Assembly: GCF_002994745.2 (NCBI RefSeq)
Contig: NC_037090.1
Location: forward strand, 11,467,501 to 11,531,500
DNA: 64,000 nucleotides
Origin: Rosa chinensis
Taxonomy: Eukaryota > Streptophyta > Magnoliopsida > Rosales > Rosaceae
Reading direction: 5' to 3'
How positions within the stretch are numbered: position 1 is the first letter of the stretch; every line of letters begins with the position of its first letter. Of the stretch, positions 23,071 to 33,480 are shown in pieces. Below the pieces are notes generated by a model that made no database searches, was not told the DNA's origin, and worked only from the letters and a program-made list of their open reading frames with translations. A program made the position numbers and the translations under genes.

Positions 23071-23089
23071 TGGCGCCGTTGCCGGGGAT
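23071..23089 (+). other. Primer-binding site (tRNA-Asp type)
   Basis: TGGCGCCGTTGCCGGGGAT, five bases after the 5' LTR. This type is typical of Athila and related plant Gypsy retrotransposons. Confidence 0.85.
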
Positions 23090-23869
23090 TGAAAAATCAC
23101 TTGCTAAATTGTGTCATTTATTGTATATATTTGTTGTATATAAATTGTTTGAAACTTAGTTTAAATTAACTAGGATATTATTTATATTATTGAACACGAA
23201 TTTTAATTGTAGGTTGTAAATTGAGAGGAATAGGTGAAGTCTCTTTTGTTAATATTGGCCTAAACCCCTTATTGGTACCTAGCTCAGGTCCCTTAAGGTT
23301 GAGGGCGGCCTTTATTAACACTTGTTGAACTGTCTTCACACTTATGAACTTTTTCATCTTAGTAAGTATAGCCTATGTGAAATGGTGTCTAGGAAGGGGA
23401 CAACGTTCATGACGGGTTTTTGAATCCAGAAGTGCTTGCAAATGGGCATAAACCACAATGTGGGAGTAGCTCATGCCAAAATGGATTTTTCCTCTCATGT
23501 TCGCCCTCCCCCACCTGGCCATTTCAGTAAGGTTGCCCAAACGATTTGAAATGGAGTTTGTGTCTAGGCGACTATACTTGGGCCGCACGTTCACTTGATT
23601 TACCGCTTGGAATTTGATTCGATATCAATAATGTTTATAATAAAAGAAATACTTGTGAATACTCTATACGTGTATATTATTTTGTTGTTTCACACTTTAA
23701 ACTTGTAAAAATACTTTTCACGTTTTTTACTCACTTGTGTCTTATGTACAATATACTTGTTAATTATACTTGTAGTTTGTAATTAATAGTTATACTTGTT
23801 TTTATTTTGTATTTCTTTGTTAATTATAGTTACTAACTTTATTTAATGTAGGTACCGTCTGGCTGCAAG

Positions 23870-24090
23870 ACGTAAAATACAAGTGCTACTTGGGAGGCAA
23901 CCCATGCAAATCAGATTTGCTTTCTCTTTCCCTATTTCTTTTTATTTTTCAATTTTTCTCTTTAGTTTTTATTTTAGGATTTGTTTTCGTAAATGTCTTC
24001 TATCTATGCTTACTTATTACATTGCATGCTTTTAATTGATTACATTGAGGATAATGCAATATTTAAGTGTGGGGGAAGAGATTTATATTT
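23870..24090 (+). repeat. Athila-style 3' module, copy 1
   Basis: Contains gctacttgggaggcaaccca, agatttgctttct, ttgaggataatgca and taagtgtgggggaag in the same order as 26042-26270. In Athila-like elements this text normally follows the last ORF. Two copies flank the WUSCHEL-like ORF and the 176-aa ORF. Confidence 0.7.
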
Positions 24091-24269
24091 TTGTCTTTCA
24101 TTTTGAGTCCTATATATATATTTGTCTTTAATTTTTGAGTCCTTTATATAAAAAAAAAATATATAAAAAAAAAAAAAATTTGCATTCATTCAGTCTTATT
24201 AAATTCAGCTATTTACAAAAAAAAAAAATTTAAAAAAAAAAATATATAATAATAATAATAATAATAATA
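24091..24269. other. A/T low-complexity spacer downstream of the homeobox ORF
   Basis: Runs of A, (TA)n and an (ATA)n microsatellite (about 24243-24270) directly after the stop of the antisense ORF. There is no clean poly(T) on plus that would mark a retroposed poly(A) tail. Confidence 0.6.
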
Positions 24270-24869
24270 CTAAGCCATGTCTGCATCTCTGTAGGAGTTG
24301 AGACTGAGCTCAAGGGAAATGTGAGAGCCACCGCCATAACCGCCACCTCCCTCAGAAGTAGTCTTCATGTTGCCCAAGATGTCCTCACCATGCATGGGGA
24401 ATAGTGGAAGGGTTTCAATCTCCTGGTGATATTCTCCTCGTTGTTCCATGATCGATCCATCAGCACCATAGCCGACACGTGACCCAAAGTTTAGATCAAT
24501 GGATCTGTCAGTGGATCTGTCATTACTAGTAGAACCAGTGGAACCAAAATTGAGATCGAGAGATCCACCAACCGGAACGTTCCGAAATTCCTTCAACTTC
24601 TGCCTCTCACGAGCCTTGAGGTTCTGGAACCAAAAGAAGACGTTTTTGTCCTCGATCTGCCCATACTGTTTCAGATGAAGGCAGATCTCTTGAATCTGCA
24701 CTGAAGTTGGGTATTTAAAACCCTTATCATAGTAAAGGCCCTTGAGGATTCTTAGTTGAGGCGGTGTGGGAGCCCACCGGTTATTAGTCCCGGCTGCTTG
24801 GTTGTTTCCTCCATCCTCGATTTGTTGCTGGGTCTGTTGCTCCATTAGTTGCAGAGTTCGTGGTTCCAT
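24270..24869 (-). CDS. WUSCHEL-like homeobox transcription factor inside a retrotransposon
   Basis: Single-exon ORF, 199 aa, ATG at 24869-24867. The homeodomain spans about residues 29-93. It has the WOX-type extended loops, an LYY motif and helix-3 [17 protein letters not shown]; the WFQN Asn is kept, and a Leu stands where WUS proteins usually have His. A WUS box [11 protein letters not shown] begins at residue 153. A C-terminal EAR-like SLELSLNSY lies near residues 185-193. The MEP start, LYY and box sequence point to the WUS clade; known WUS proteins are longer (about 290 aa) and have introns. The middle contains two LNFGS repeats. Expected role: nuclear DNA-binding repressor/activator in stem-cell maintenance. 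The ORF is undamaged and antisense to the retrotransposon, with a TATA box 115 bp upstream. Whether it is expressed is unknown. Confidence 0.85.
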   Translation of the reverse strand: MEPRTLQLMEQQTQQQIEDGGNNQAAGTNNRWAPTPPQLRILKGLYYDKGFKYPTSVQIQEICLHLKQYGQIEDKNVFFWFQNLKARERQKLKEFRNVPVGGSLDLNFGSTGSTSNDRSTDRSIDLNFGSRVGYGADGSIMEQRGEYHQEIETLPLFPMHGEDILGNMKTTSEGGGGYGGGSHISLELSLNSYRDADMA

Positions 24870-24983
24870 GTTGATGAAGAAAGGATTTGAGTTTCGAAAG
24901 AAAGGCTGAAGGGTTGAGAGAGAAAGGCTGGAACTCGGAAGAATTTTCTTTTGGAGTGAATAGTCGCTCCCTCAGAATGCACC

Positions 24984-24991
24984 TATTTATA
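24984..24991 (-). promoter_or_regulatory. TATA box of the antisense homeobox gene
   Basis: Minus-strand TATAAATA, about 115 bp upstream of the ATG, would start transcription near 24955-24960 and leave a ~90-nt pyrimidine-rich 5' UTR. This is a normal plant gene layout. Confidence 0.6.
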
Positions 24992-25089
24992 GAACGAGTG
25001 AGCGGATCTCCACCGTTGGATGGACGATCTCTGAGATTAAATCTACGCGTTGGATTAAAGTCACCCGAAAACACGGAAAAGCTGTTGGC

Positions 25090-25310
25090 TCGTGAAGGAC
25101 ACGTGGGGGAACCAAACTGATCTCGAGGAGCTGTGACAGATAAGCTACAGCCGAAAGCAGGTTTAATTGCCGTGAATCAAGGAAAAGAAAGGACGCGTGG
25201 GGGAATCAAACGAATCTCGAGGATCCATGACAGACAAGCTATAGCCGAAAGCATGCCATAAATCCAGGAAAAGAAAGGAATATTTACACGTGGGGGAGTT
25301 TCTTGGGCCG
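25090..25310. promoter_or_regulatory. Direct repeat with G-box cores upstream of the homeobox gene
   Basis: An imperfect repeat of about 95 bp occurs at ~25092-25165 and ~25190-25263 (gacacgtgggggaacc / gacgcgtgggggaatc; tctcgagga; gacagataagcta / gacagacaagcta; agccgaaagca), and a third gtgggggag start lies near 25292. CACGTG cores lie at ~25099 and ~25289. The position, 220-430 bp upstream of the ATG on minus, fits promoter elements; function is inferred. Confidence 0.5.
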
Positions 25311-25475
25311 TGAACTGTCATAACTCTTCTCCTTCCCGGAGAAGCTTTGTTAAAACTCTGTGCTTGTTGAGATTTCTACCCTATTTTGTGCTTTACATAT
25401 ACATCCTTTTTTGTCTCCTCCAGATTTTACTAAGGTTTGTCTAAGCGTGCAGTTTCAAATTCCTTCTACTTCCTC

Positions 25476-26006
25476 ATGGCTCGAACCAAGGTTACCCCTC
25501 GCAGGGGCGTCAATCAACGCCGTGTTATCTCTTTGGAAGAAGAAGGTCGTCAAGCGGCCACTAGAGCTGGACTTACTCGTCCATGGGACCATCGTCCTAT
25601 CCGTGAGCGTACCCGCAGTCCCCCTCCTTTGCCTCGTCGCTCTCCCAGACTGCATCCCGGAGAGTCTTCTTCCTCACCAGCTGCTCGTGCTCCTCGCCCT
25701 ATGGCCACCCTGGAAAGCTTGTCGGATTCGATTGATGATTTGCGTTCCTCTCTCCGCGATGGTATTATGGTGACAGATTGGAGAGTCAATTGCATGATCG
25801 ATTACATCTCTGAGATGAACTGCTCTTTGATCCGCTGTCACACTGCAATAAACAAGCTTGCTCAGGAAGTCAATAACTTGCAGAGTTATCCTCCTGGGTT
25901 TCCTCGCAAGGACGCTACTGCATCACAACATGAGGACCCGCCTCCGAAGGCTGAAACCAGCAAGAGGGCTGCCACTCGCCCGCATACCGCTCCTCCAAAG
26001 GAGTAA
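25476..26006 (+). CDS. Retrotransposon accessory ORF, 176 aa, function unknown
   Basis: ATG at 25476 (MARTKVTPRRG). The frame is open upstream without an ATG. The N-terminal ~70 residues are basic and Pro/Ser/Arg-rich (PPPLPRRSPRLHPGES). A middle segment, MATLESLSDSIDDLRSSLRD to about NKLAQEVNNL, is amphipathic and could form a coiled coil. The tail is rich in Pro, Thr and Lys. No zinc knuckle or enzyme motif is seen. It sits just before the Athila-style 3' module, so it may be a remnant Gag-like or env-position protein. After Met removal it would start ARTK like histone H3, probably by chance. Confidence 0.5.
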   Translation: MARTKVTPRRGVNQRRVISLEEEGRQAATRAGLTRPWDHRPIRERTRSPPPLPRRSPRLHPGESSSSPAARAPRPMATLESLSDSIDDLRSSLRDGIMVTDWRVNCMIDYISEMNCSLIRCHTAINKLAQEVNNLQSYPPGFPRKDATASQHEDPPPKAETSKRAATRPHTAPPKE

Positions 26007-26041
26007 ATGGAGGTACAAGTCTAGGCTGAAAGACTTTAAAC

Positions 26042-26270
26042 ATTAAGCGCTGCATGGGAGGCAACCCATTTCAACCGTATCTGTGGAGGAGCCATCAAAC
26101 GCAGATTTGCTTTCTTGAACTCTTCCTTCTATTTTATTTTCATGAATTTTAAGTTGTTTTAGGTTTCGTTTTGTTAACTTTCTCTTCTATGCTTGATTTA
26201 TGCTTTGCATGATTTATATTTGTTTATACATTGAGGACAATGCATGAATTAAGTATGGGGGAAGGATTAT
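26042..26270 (+). repeat. Athila-style 3' module, copy 2
   Basis: Parallels 23870-24090: gctgcatgggaggcaaccca, agatttgctttct, ttgaggacaatgca, aagtatgggggaag. It follows the 176-aa ORF by about 35 bp. Confidence 0.7.
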
Positions 26271-28041
26271 TGCTTTATTGTGTTTTTAGTAGTTAGTATA
26301 AAAAAAAAATGAAAAATAGTTGATGTTGGATTGTGTTTTTATTGTGTTTTTAATTGATGTTGTGATACACTAAGGTATATTGGATTAAACATAGTCTTGA
26401 AAAAGGGTAGCTGTTTCAGTCCCATTGCACATCGAGACTCCCTGTTCCCGTACCTAAGTGTTGAAATTAAATTAATTTGTAAAAAAAAAAAAAAACAAAA
26501 AAAAAATGTTGGTTTTAGAGTGTTTTTGTGTGTTTGAGTCTTAGGATGCTCCTAACGTCTAGGATGGACATGTCTCCGAATTCATGGCTGAAGGTTTTCA
26601 CAATCAAAATAGGACTTAATTGAATTCTGTGGTTAATCGACATTGTGATGCTTGTATGAAGATTTGAGATAGGATTGTAACTTGGTTCATTAAGCATGCT
26701 AGGATTAAGTCTAATTCATTTGACCCTAAGTGAGTTGTTGAGCTAAAATACTTTCTTTTCGAGTGCTTATTGATAAATTCAGAATTTCATGGCTGTATAT
26801 GCAAAACCTCATCTTTCTTTGAAAATCCAATGATCATGTGCCATAGATTTTAATGGACTAGAGAATACTAGAACTCGACTGTTGTGACTGTCAAAACTTG
26901 TATGCCATAATATGCACTGATCCTGGATAGGATAGAAGGCATTAGGGTAACCACCATAGCCAAACAAGCATGTGTCCCCAATTGTGCCCGTCGTGGGACT
27001 CCTTAGAATGAACCCCTTTGAGCCTACGTTGAAAACCTTTGTTTCATCACCCTCACTACCCTACCATGAGCTTAGTACAGGATATCTCTACCCTTGTCTT
27101 AAGGACTTAGTAGAGCATGACATAGTATGTAGGGGTGACGATGAAAGACAAGTGTGGGGTGGGGAAAATCCAAGAAAAAAAAAAAAAAAAAAAAAAATTT
27201 GCCTTGAAAAAAAGAAAGAAAGAAAGAAAGAAAGAAAAAGCGGCAAAAGAGAAGAAAAATTGAAAAGAAAACTCTTGGGAAAATGTTGAAGTGTGGTTTT
27301 GGACTTGCAAATTTGTAGAAGGCTCAAAGTTGAAAATTATGCCTTTGTCCATTCCCATGTTGGTTAGAATGAAGGTTTGGCCCAAAACAATGATATTTGG
27401 TCTACAAAAATGATGACATAAGGTGGTCCTTATATGCTCTGCTAGGTCCTTAGGATTTTTTGTATCCTTAATCTTCATTTCGAAAACCCTAGCTTAGCCC
27501 CATTACAACCTGTTTTAAGTGCTGACTTGATCCTTGAGATGGGCAGTCTTTGGTTAGTGGAGTCAGTTACGCAGTCGAGCTTATGGTTTAGGTCCATTTG
27601 TGCACTTAGTCATTTCTTGAGGTCTATAAAAATTCTTCACAAAATGCTTTTATTGATGAAATATGCAAGCTGTTTGTTGCCTTACAATTTGTTCTCTTGC
27701 ATATACTTGAGTGTGAAGCTTTTAAGCATAGCCATTTCTGAGAGAAAAATCGAGAGTATGCCTTGTGAGTTTGGATTGGACTTGTTCGAAACATGCTATC
27801 ATTCACTGTATAACTTAAGTTCTCCATATCTTACTTAGTCATATGAGTGTCACACGTTTATTAACTTTGGAATTATCTATGTGATTTTGATTAAGTGTTT
27901 AACGTGAAAGCCATGAGTTTGGAGTCTCTGAGACAACAGTTAGGGGCAGTAGAGTCATTTACTTACTTTTTGTTGAGTCTTTATTTTGTTTTGTGTTTTG
28001 ATTTTGCTAAGGGACTAGCAAAAGCTAAGTGTGGGGGAATT
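26271..28041. other. Non-coding interior of the homeobox-carrying element
   Basis: No gene is visible in 1.77 kb. It holds A-runs near 26290 and 26480, a 20-bp A-run at about 27175-27196 followed by a (GAAA)n microsatellite to about 27237, and the polypurine tract before the 3' LTR. Open frames of 60-123 aa here are low-complexity. Confidence 0.6.
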
Positions 28042-30139
28042 TGATAGGCGCATTTTAATGTGATATTTTAAATGTTAATTCCTCACATTTTGCTTAGTTA
28101 TTCCTTAACGAATCAATTTTTAACTTAATTTCTATTTTTAGGTACATTGGAGTAGATGAAGAAGAAATGAGTGTTACGTCCATAATTACCTAGAAATGAT
28201 GGAGAAGAATGAAAATGCACTAAAAAGTCAACCTTGAATATTTTCTTACTCCGGCTAGGAGAATCAGAGCCAAGCAAGGAAGAAGGAGCGGGCACCTGAC
28301 CAAATGAACTTGAAATGAGCTGAAACTCTGCAGATCCATTCTAGACACCCAAAGGATCATTTCTTATGAAGAGTGCCAGAGAAAAATATGAGTGGAAGGC
28401 CTTCAAACAATTAGCCCAATTCTCTACAGAAGCAAAACCGGAAAACTGGACCTGTAAGAGGTCCAGCAGCATTTTCGGCCCAACCACATGGATGAAAGCT
28501 CTGAAAATTTGTCAGGATGATCTACACTCATAGTGGAACATTTCATATGAAGAAGTCAAAGGCATATAATGAGTTCTTAGTGGAGAAATAATTGAAGGAA
28601 TAAAGGGGCAGAAATTCACCTCCAAATCTGCTAACAACCTTTGTCAAACTTGAGGAGGAAAATCAAAGTTGCAAGCAAGTGGAAAATCTTGAGGAGGAAA
28701 ATCAAAGTTGCAACTAAGTGGAAAATCTTGAGGAGGAAAATCAAAGTTGCAAGCAAGTGGAAAAACTTGAGGAGGAAAATCAAAGTTGCAACCAAGTGGA
28801 AAAACTTGAGGAGGAAAATCAATTCAAGTTGAACAAGTGATAAATAAGTGGGAAGATATTTTTTACAAATTTGTCTAACATATCTAGCCCTTCATTTATG
28901 TTCATCTCCACCCTCCATTCATCATTTTTTGGGCTATAAATACACTTCTCCTCTCACTCTCATGACATCTTCCTTCATCCATCTCATCTTCTTTGTCTCT
29001 CCATTTCCTCTCCATATTTCTTCATTCTCTAGTTTTCTTGTTCTTCATTTTCAAGCCAAGAGAAAGAGAAGCCATGCAATACATCAATTTCCTAACCGCC
29101 ATCCACCCTTGTGTCGTCCCTAGAAGATTGCTTGCTTTCAAGGATCTTCAAGTTCTTCGTCTCAAGGCTTTATCATTCATCTTTCAAGGTGTATTATATC
29201 CTTTCTCTTGTTTTCTTTGTTTGATTTTGTAGAACTATGAATTCTATTTAACAAATAATGTTAAGGGCAAAGTTTAAAGCCCGTTTATATGTTTTGAAAT
29301 AAAGTTGTGATTTCTATATGTTGATTTTTATGTTGCTTATGTGGGTTTGTTTAATTAAATTTGCATGATAGAAAACTTTTGTATTTTAATCTTATGTGGT
29401 TGCAAACACTTAGGGTTTTGATATAATTGGTGCTAGGTTTAAGAACATGAAATCGACTTTTCGTTTTGTGTAAACTTGAATCAAAGTAGTAAAGGTTTTG
29501 TGCAAAGACCGAATTTAATTAAAGAGGATTGCAATTAGGTGGACTTTTCCATACTAAGTTGTACACTTGAGTTGATAGCCTTTCTCTATGTCTAATGCGT
29601 TGAACATGTCATGATTGACTAGCTTTCTAGGGCTTGATTGCATGTTTGATAGGATTAATCTAGGTGCTTTCGCTTAGGTTAATTAGCATTGAAAAGTAAA
29701 ATATGGGAAATCATTTGCTTTCGAATGTTTCACATGATCAACTCCTCTCTCATGACATTTAAAATCAACTATAGGAATTGTAATTGGATTTCTTGCATAT
29801 GGATGTGGTTTTGATCTTTGTTCCTTGCGTTCCACCCTTGTATATATGTTTTTACGTTTTCTTTATTTTAATTTTAATTTTAAGAATCCTAATCCCCCCC
29901 TTTATTTGTGTTTTCTTGTATATATTTATTCTTTATTTTATTTTTGTAAATAATACTTTATTTGTTTATACAATTGTATATATTTATATTCTTTATTTTA
30001 TTTTTGTAAATAATACTTTTCTTTATTTGTTTCACAATGACAGGTGTACCCTCAATCCCCGGAATAGAACGATCCCTATTTGCTTATACTACTAACGATA
30101 TTTTCAGGGTTAAATTATGCGCTTCCCAAAAGCGCATCA
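28042..30139 (+). repeat. 3' LTR of the homeobox-carrying element
   Basis: 2,098 bp, nearly identical to 20967-23065 (gtccataatt versus gtccacaatt; 7 versus 8 C in one run). Includes the 39-bp minisatellite at 28651-28818. Confidence 0.95.
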
Positions 30140-30144
30140 CCAAG

Positions 30145-31174
30145 TCACTGACCATGTAACTGGTCATGTACCTGATCAAGGTAAGTTACTTAAGTCGATT
30201 GCTGCATCTGGTTAAATATCAAATTCACGCTTCCGCTGTGATTTTTAGCAGCAAATTGGGGAAAAAGCAAAAACAGGTTTTTCTGTGAAATTGATTTCGA
30301 TTCATAGCATGATAATTGAGTTTTTGATTGTGCTCAAGAACACTAGTTGCATTCCCGGCGTGCGTTAGGTTAGAGTAGATGGTGACCGGATGAAATTTAC
30401 AATTTCTTGATTGTTCTGTGGTTTCTTGGAATCGAAACAATTTTGATTGTGCTTGAATATACATGATGAATTGATTGATGATATGGTATTGTATCTGTGA
30501 TTGTGTAAAATTGCATGAAGAACAAAAATCTCCCAGATTTTGTTTACACATTATTAAAATTGACAGATACGAGAGCTTAATTTTCTTACAAGGATGAATC
30601 TGGGTAGAATATAAAGTTAAAAGCTCATGGGTTTTGTGGTTTTCTGTTGGCATAAGTGATTATGATGCACAAAGCATTCTTCATTGATGTTGGCAGAAAA
30701 TAATGATCAGGTAACTGACCATGTAACTGGTCAGGTCACTAATCAAGTAACTGATCGAGTGACAAAACTGAAATTGTGTTTTGTGTTTTAAAACTATGCT
30801 TCAGTTTTATCTTCCAAAGAAGTGGTCAAGTATGGTTTTAGAATACAAAACAGCAATATGCATGCTTGATGAAAATAAATACGGATACTTAGAAATTTTT
30901 CTTCTGTCTAAAGATGTGGATAAATTTCTTTGGATAACTTGTTTTCATTGAATATGGTATATTGATAAAGAACTCCAGGATGTTATGCTTCTGCTCAAAA
31001 GTGTTGCTTAACATTATTTTTTGTTATGGACTGATATGAATGCAAGTATGGATTGTTTAGGTTTTCTGTATGTTCTTGTTTTGAGCTAAATAAAACACAG
31101 AAAACTTAAAATTATTTTCTTTACAAATTGAGAACTCACATGGATTTTTGTTTTGCTCCTTAGGTAACTCCTAC
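30145..31174 (+). other. Copia leader (continued)
   Basis: Untranslated leader between the nested element and gag. It contains clusters of GTAACTGGTCAT/GTCACTGACCAT-type 12-mers at about 30145-30180 and 30709-30762. The same repeats lie at 20938-20966 and inside the ORF at 33211-33480. Confidence 0.7.
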
Positions 31175-32699
31175 ATGAACTTGAACAGTGTCTTGATATT
31201 AACTGGAACCAACTATAGAGCTTGGCTAGATTCTGTAGAGAACTATATGGGAATGCATGAGAATATAGACTATTGCTTTACTGAGGATAAGCCTATAGAG
31301 TTGAATGAAAAGAGCACTAAGAAAGAAACTGACCTTTACAAGAAGTGGCATAGATCCAATAGAATGGCTAAGAACCTCATTCGTACCTCTATGTCCAAGA
31401 CTGTCAGGGGAAGTATAGAAGAACCTGAGCTAGCATCAGATTTTCTGGAACTCATAGGTGCTAAGTTTAAAGAAAATGAAAAGGCAGAAGCAGCTAGACT
31501 AACCAAGGAGTTTCATGATTTGAAGTACATGGGTTCAGGGGGAGTTAGAGAACATATTATGAAGATGATCAATATAAATGGCAGACTCAGGGAGCTCTTG
31601 ATGGGGGTTAGGGATGAGCAGGTAGTGCATTATGCACTTCATTCCTTGCCTAACAGTTTTAGTCATCTTAGGACCAGTTACAACTCTCAAAAGGGAAACT
31701 GGACCTTAGATGAACTTATATCCATATGTGTTGATGAGGAAGCTAGGATCAAGGAAGAAAAAGAACCTGCTACAGCCATAAATCTCATAGAGAAGCCTAA
31801 GAAGAAAAAGCCCCAGAAAAAGCTCAAGCCTACCAAAGCCATAACTAAGAGTTCAACAGCTGCAGTGGCCAAGGAAAACAGGCCATTTAGGTTCAAGTGC
31901 TACTTTTGCAAAAGAGTAGGACACATGAAAAAGGACTGCACTGGCTATAAGAACTGGTTAGCCAAAAATGGTAAGATTTTTTCTAATACAGTTTTTTCTT
32001 TAGAAATTAATCTTATAAATGTTGAACCACAGTCTTGGTGGATAGATTCAGGTTCACCTATTCATATTACTAATTCTTTGCAGGGATTCATAAGGAGGAG
32101 AATCCCAAAAAGTGATGAAGTGAACCTATGTGTAGGCAATGGCATGAGAGTGGCAGTCAAGGCTATTGGAACCTTAAAGCTCGATTTAGGATTAGGAAAA
32201 TTATTAGTTTTGGACAATGTTTTTTATGTACCTTCCATGAGAAGGAATTTGGTTTCAGTTTCTCTTTTAGTAAAATCTTGTTGTAGACTTGTTATGGATA
32301 GTAACGGAATTCTTATTTCTAAAAATTCTGTTCAAATTGGTTATGGTGTTATTATGAACGATTATTTACAGTTAAATTGTTCAATGGCTCAACAAGAAAT
32401 TTTACTTGTTGAAAATAACACAAACAGTACTAGCACTTTAACAGGTGTTAAAAGAACCAAACTAAATGAAAAGTCTTCATTTTTATGGCATAGAAGACTC
32501 GGCCATGTTTCAAAAGAGAGACTGAAAATTTTGGTGAAAAACAACATCCTAAATGAACTTGATTTTTCTGATCTAGCAGCTTGTGTGGAATGTTTTAAGG
32601 GAAAAATAACCAACACAAGAAAGAAAACTGCATATAGAAGCCAAAATTTATTAGAACTCATACACACTGATATATGTGGACCATTTAAATATGTGGGAA
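31175..32699 (+). pseudogene. Copia gag, protease and integrase N-terminus
   Basis: From ATG 31175 (MNLNSVLILTGTNYRAWLDS) the frame encodes a UBN2-type Copia Gag, which packages element RNA. A CCHC zinc knuckle CYFCKRVGHMKKDC lies at 31898-31939. The aspartic protease site WWIDSGSP begins at 32036. The gag-pre-integrase zinc-binding region (LWHRRLGHVS... CVECFKGK) follows, then the first integrase Asp in IHTDICGPF. A frameshift near 32697 breaks the polyprotein just after GPFKY; the next segment continues one frame over. The open frame extends upstream without ATG, so 31175 is chosen by family resemblance. Confidence 0.9.
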
Positions 32700-33212
32700 T
32701 GTGTATTTTATCACATTCATTGATGACTTTTCTAGATACAGTTATATTTATCTACTTTCAGAAAAGGCCCAAGCATTGAAAGCCTTTCAAATCTTTAAGT
32801 TTGAGGTAGAAAATCAACTAGAAAAGAAAATCAAAACAGCAAGGTCAGATAGAGGGGGAGAGTTCTATGGAAAGTACACTGAATCCGGCCAACAAAAGGG
32901 TCCATTTTCCTTGTTTTTGCAAGACAATGGAATTAAAGCTCAATACACAACACCCTATAATCCACAACAGAATGGTGTTGCAGAGAGAAAGAATAAGACT
33001 CTTTTGAACATGGTTAGATGCATGATGTGTACGACTGGTTTACCTAAATTTCTGTGGGGTGAGGCTTTGAAAACTGCAAATTATATTTGCAACAAGACAC
33101 CTAGCAAAGCCATAGAAAACACTGCTTTTGAGCTTTGGTGTGGCAGGAAACCTAGTCTTCATCACTACCATATTTGGGGATGTCATGCAGAAGCTAGGAT
33201 TTATACCTGGTC
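32700..33212 (+). pseudogene. Copia integrase core (frameshifted segment)
   Basis: Continues the integrase in a shifted frame: YFITFIDDFSRYSYIYLL, TARSDRGGEF, then QDNGIKAQYTTPYNPQQNG (second Asp region) and VAERKN (catalytic Glu), ending in WGCHAEARIYTWS. The usual region after this point (ARIYNP..., GYFIGY) is absent, so a deletion or replacement removed the integrase C-terminal part. A second frame change at about 33185-33212 leads into the repeat-coding segment. Confidence 0.85.
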
Positions 33213-33480
33213 ATGAACAAGTAACTGTACCTGGTCAAGTAACTGGTCAAGTGACTGACCATGTCACTGACCAAGTAACTGTCCCTGGTCGAGTAACTGG
33301 CCAAGTAACTGACCATGTCACTGACCAAGTAACTGTCTCTGGTCGAGTAATTGACCATGTCACTGACCAAGTAACTGTCTCTGGTCGAGTAATTGACCAT
33401 GTCACTGACCAAGTAACTATACATGGTCAAGTCACTGACCATGTCACTGACCAAGTAACTGGCCACGTAACTGAACCTCA
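33211..33480 (+). repeat. In-frame 12-bp/18-bp minisatellite in Copia pol
   Basis: Units GTcACTGACCAa (V-T-D-Q/H) and GTAACTGTcccTGGTCga (V-T-V-P-G-R) alternate for about 270 bp, always in multiples of three. Identical 12-mers occur in the untranslated leader. Higher-order 54- to 60-bp duplications are visible. Confidence 0.9.

Larger units (their letters stand above)
20967..30139 (+). mobile_element. Non-autonomous LTR retrotransposon (Athila/Tat-like) carrying a WUSCHEL-like gene
   Basis: It is flanked by CCAAG duplications (20962-20966 and 30140-30144). The two 2.1-kb LTRs (20967-23065 and 28042-30139) differ by eye at only one substitution and one C-run indel, so insertion was very recent. 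The primer-binding site at 23071 (TGGCGCCGTTGCCGGGGAT) is the tRNA-Asp type used by Athila-like Gypsy elements. A purine-rich taagtgtgggggaa precedes the 3' LTR. The 5-kb interior has no gag, protease, RT or integrase and must be mobilised in trans. It holds an antisense WUSCHEL-type homeobox ORF and a 176-aa sense ORF between two copies of an Athila-style 3' module. It inserted into the GTAACTG-type repeats of the Copia leader. A solo LTR of the same family is at 56786. Confidence 0.95.

Noticed and set aside
24784..25074. 96-aa minus-strand frame overlapping the homeobox ORF start
   Set aside because: Out of frame with the homeodomain and mostly in the putative 5' UTR/promoter.
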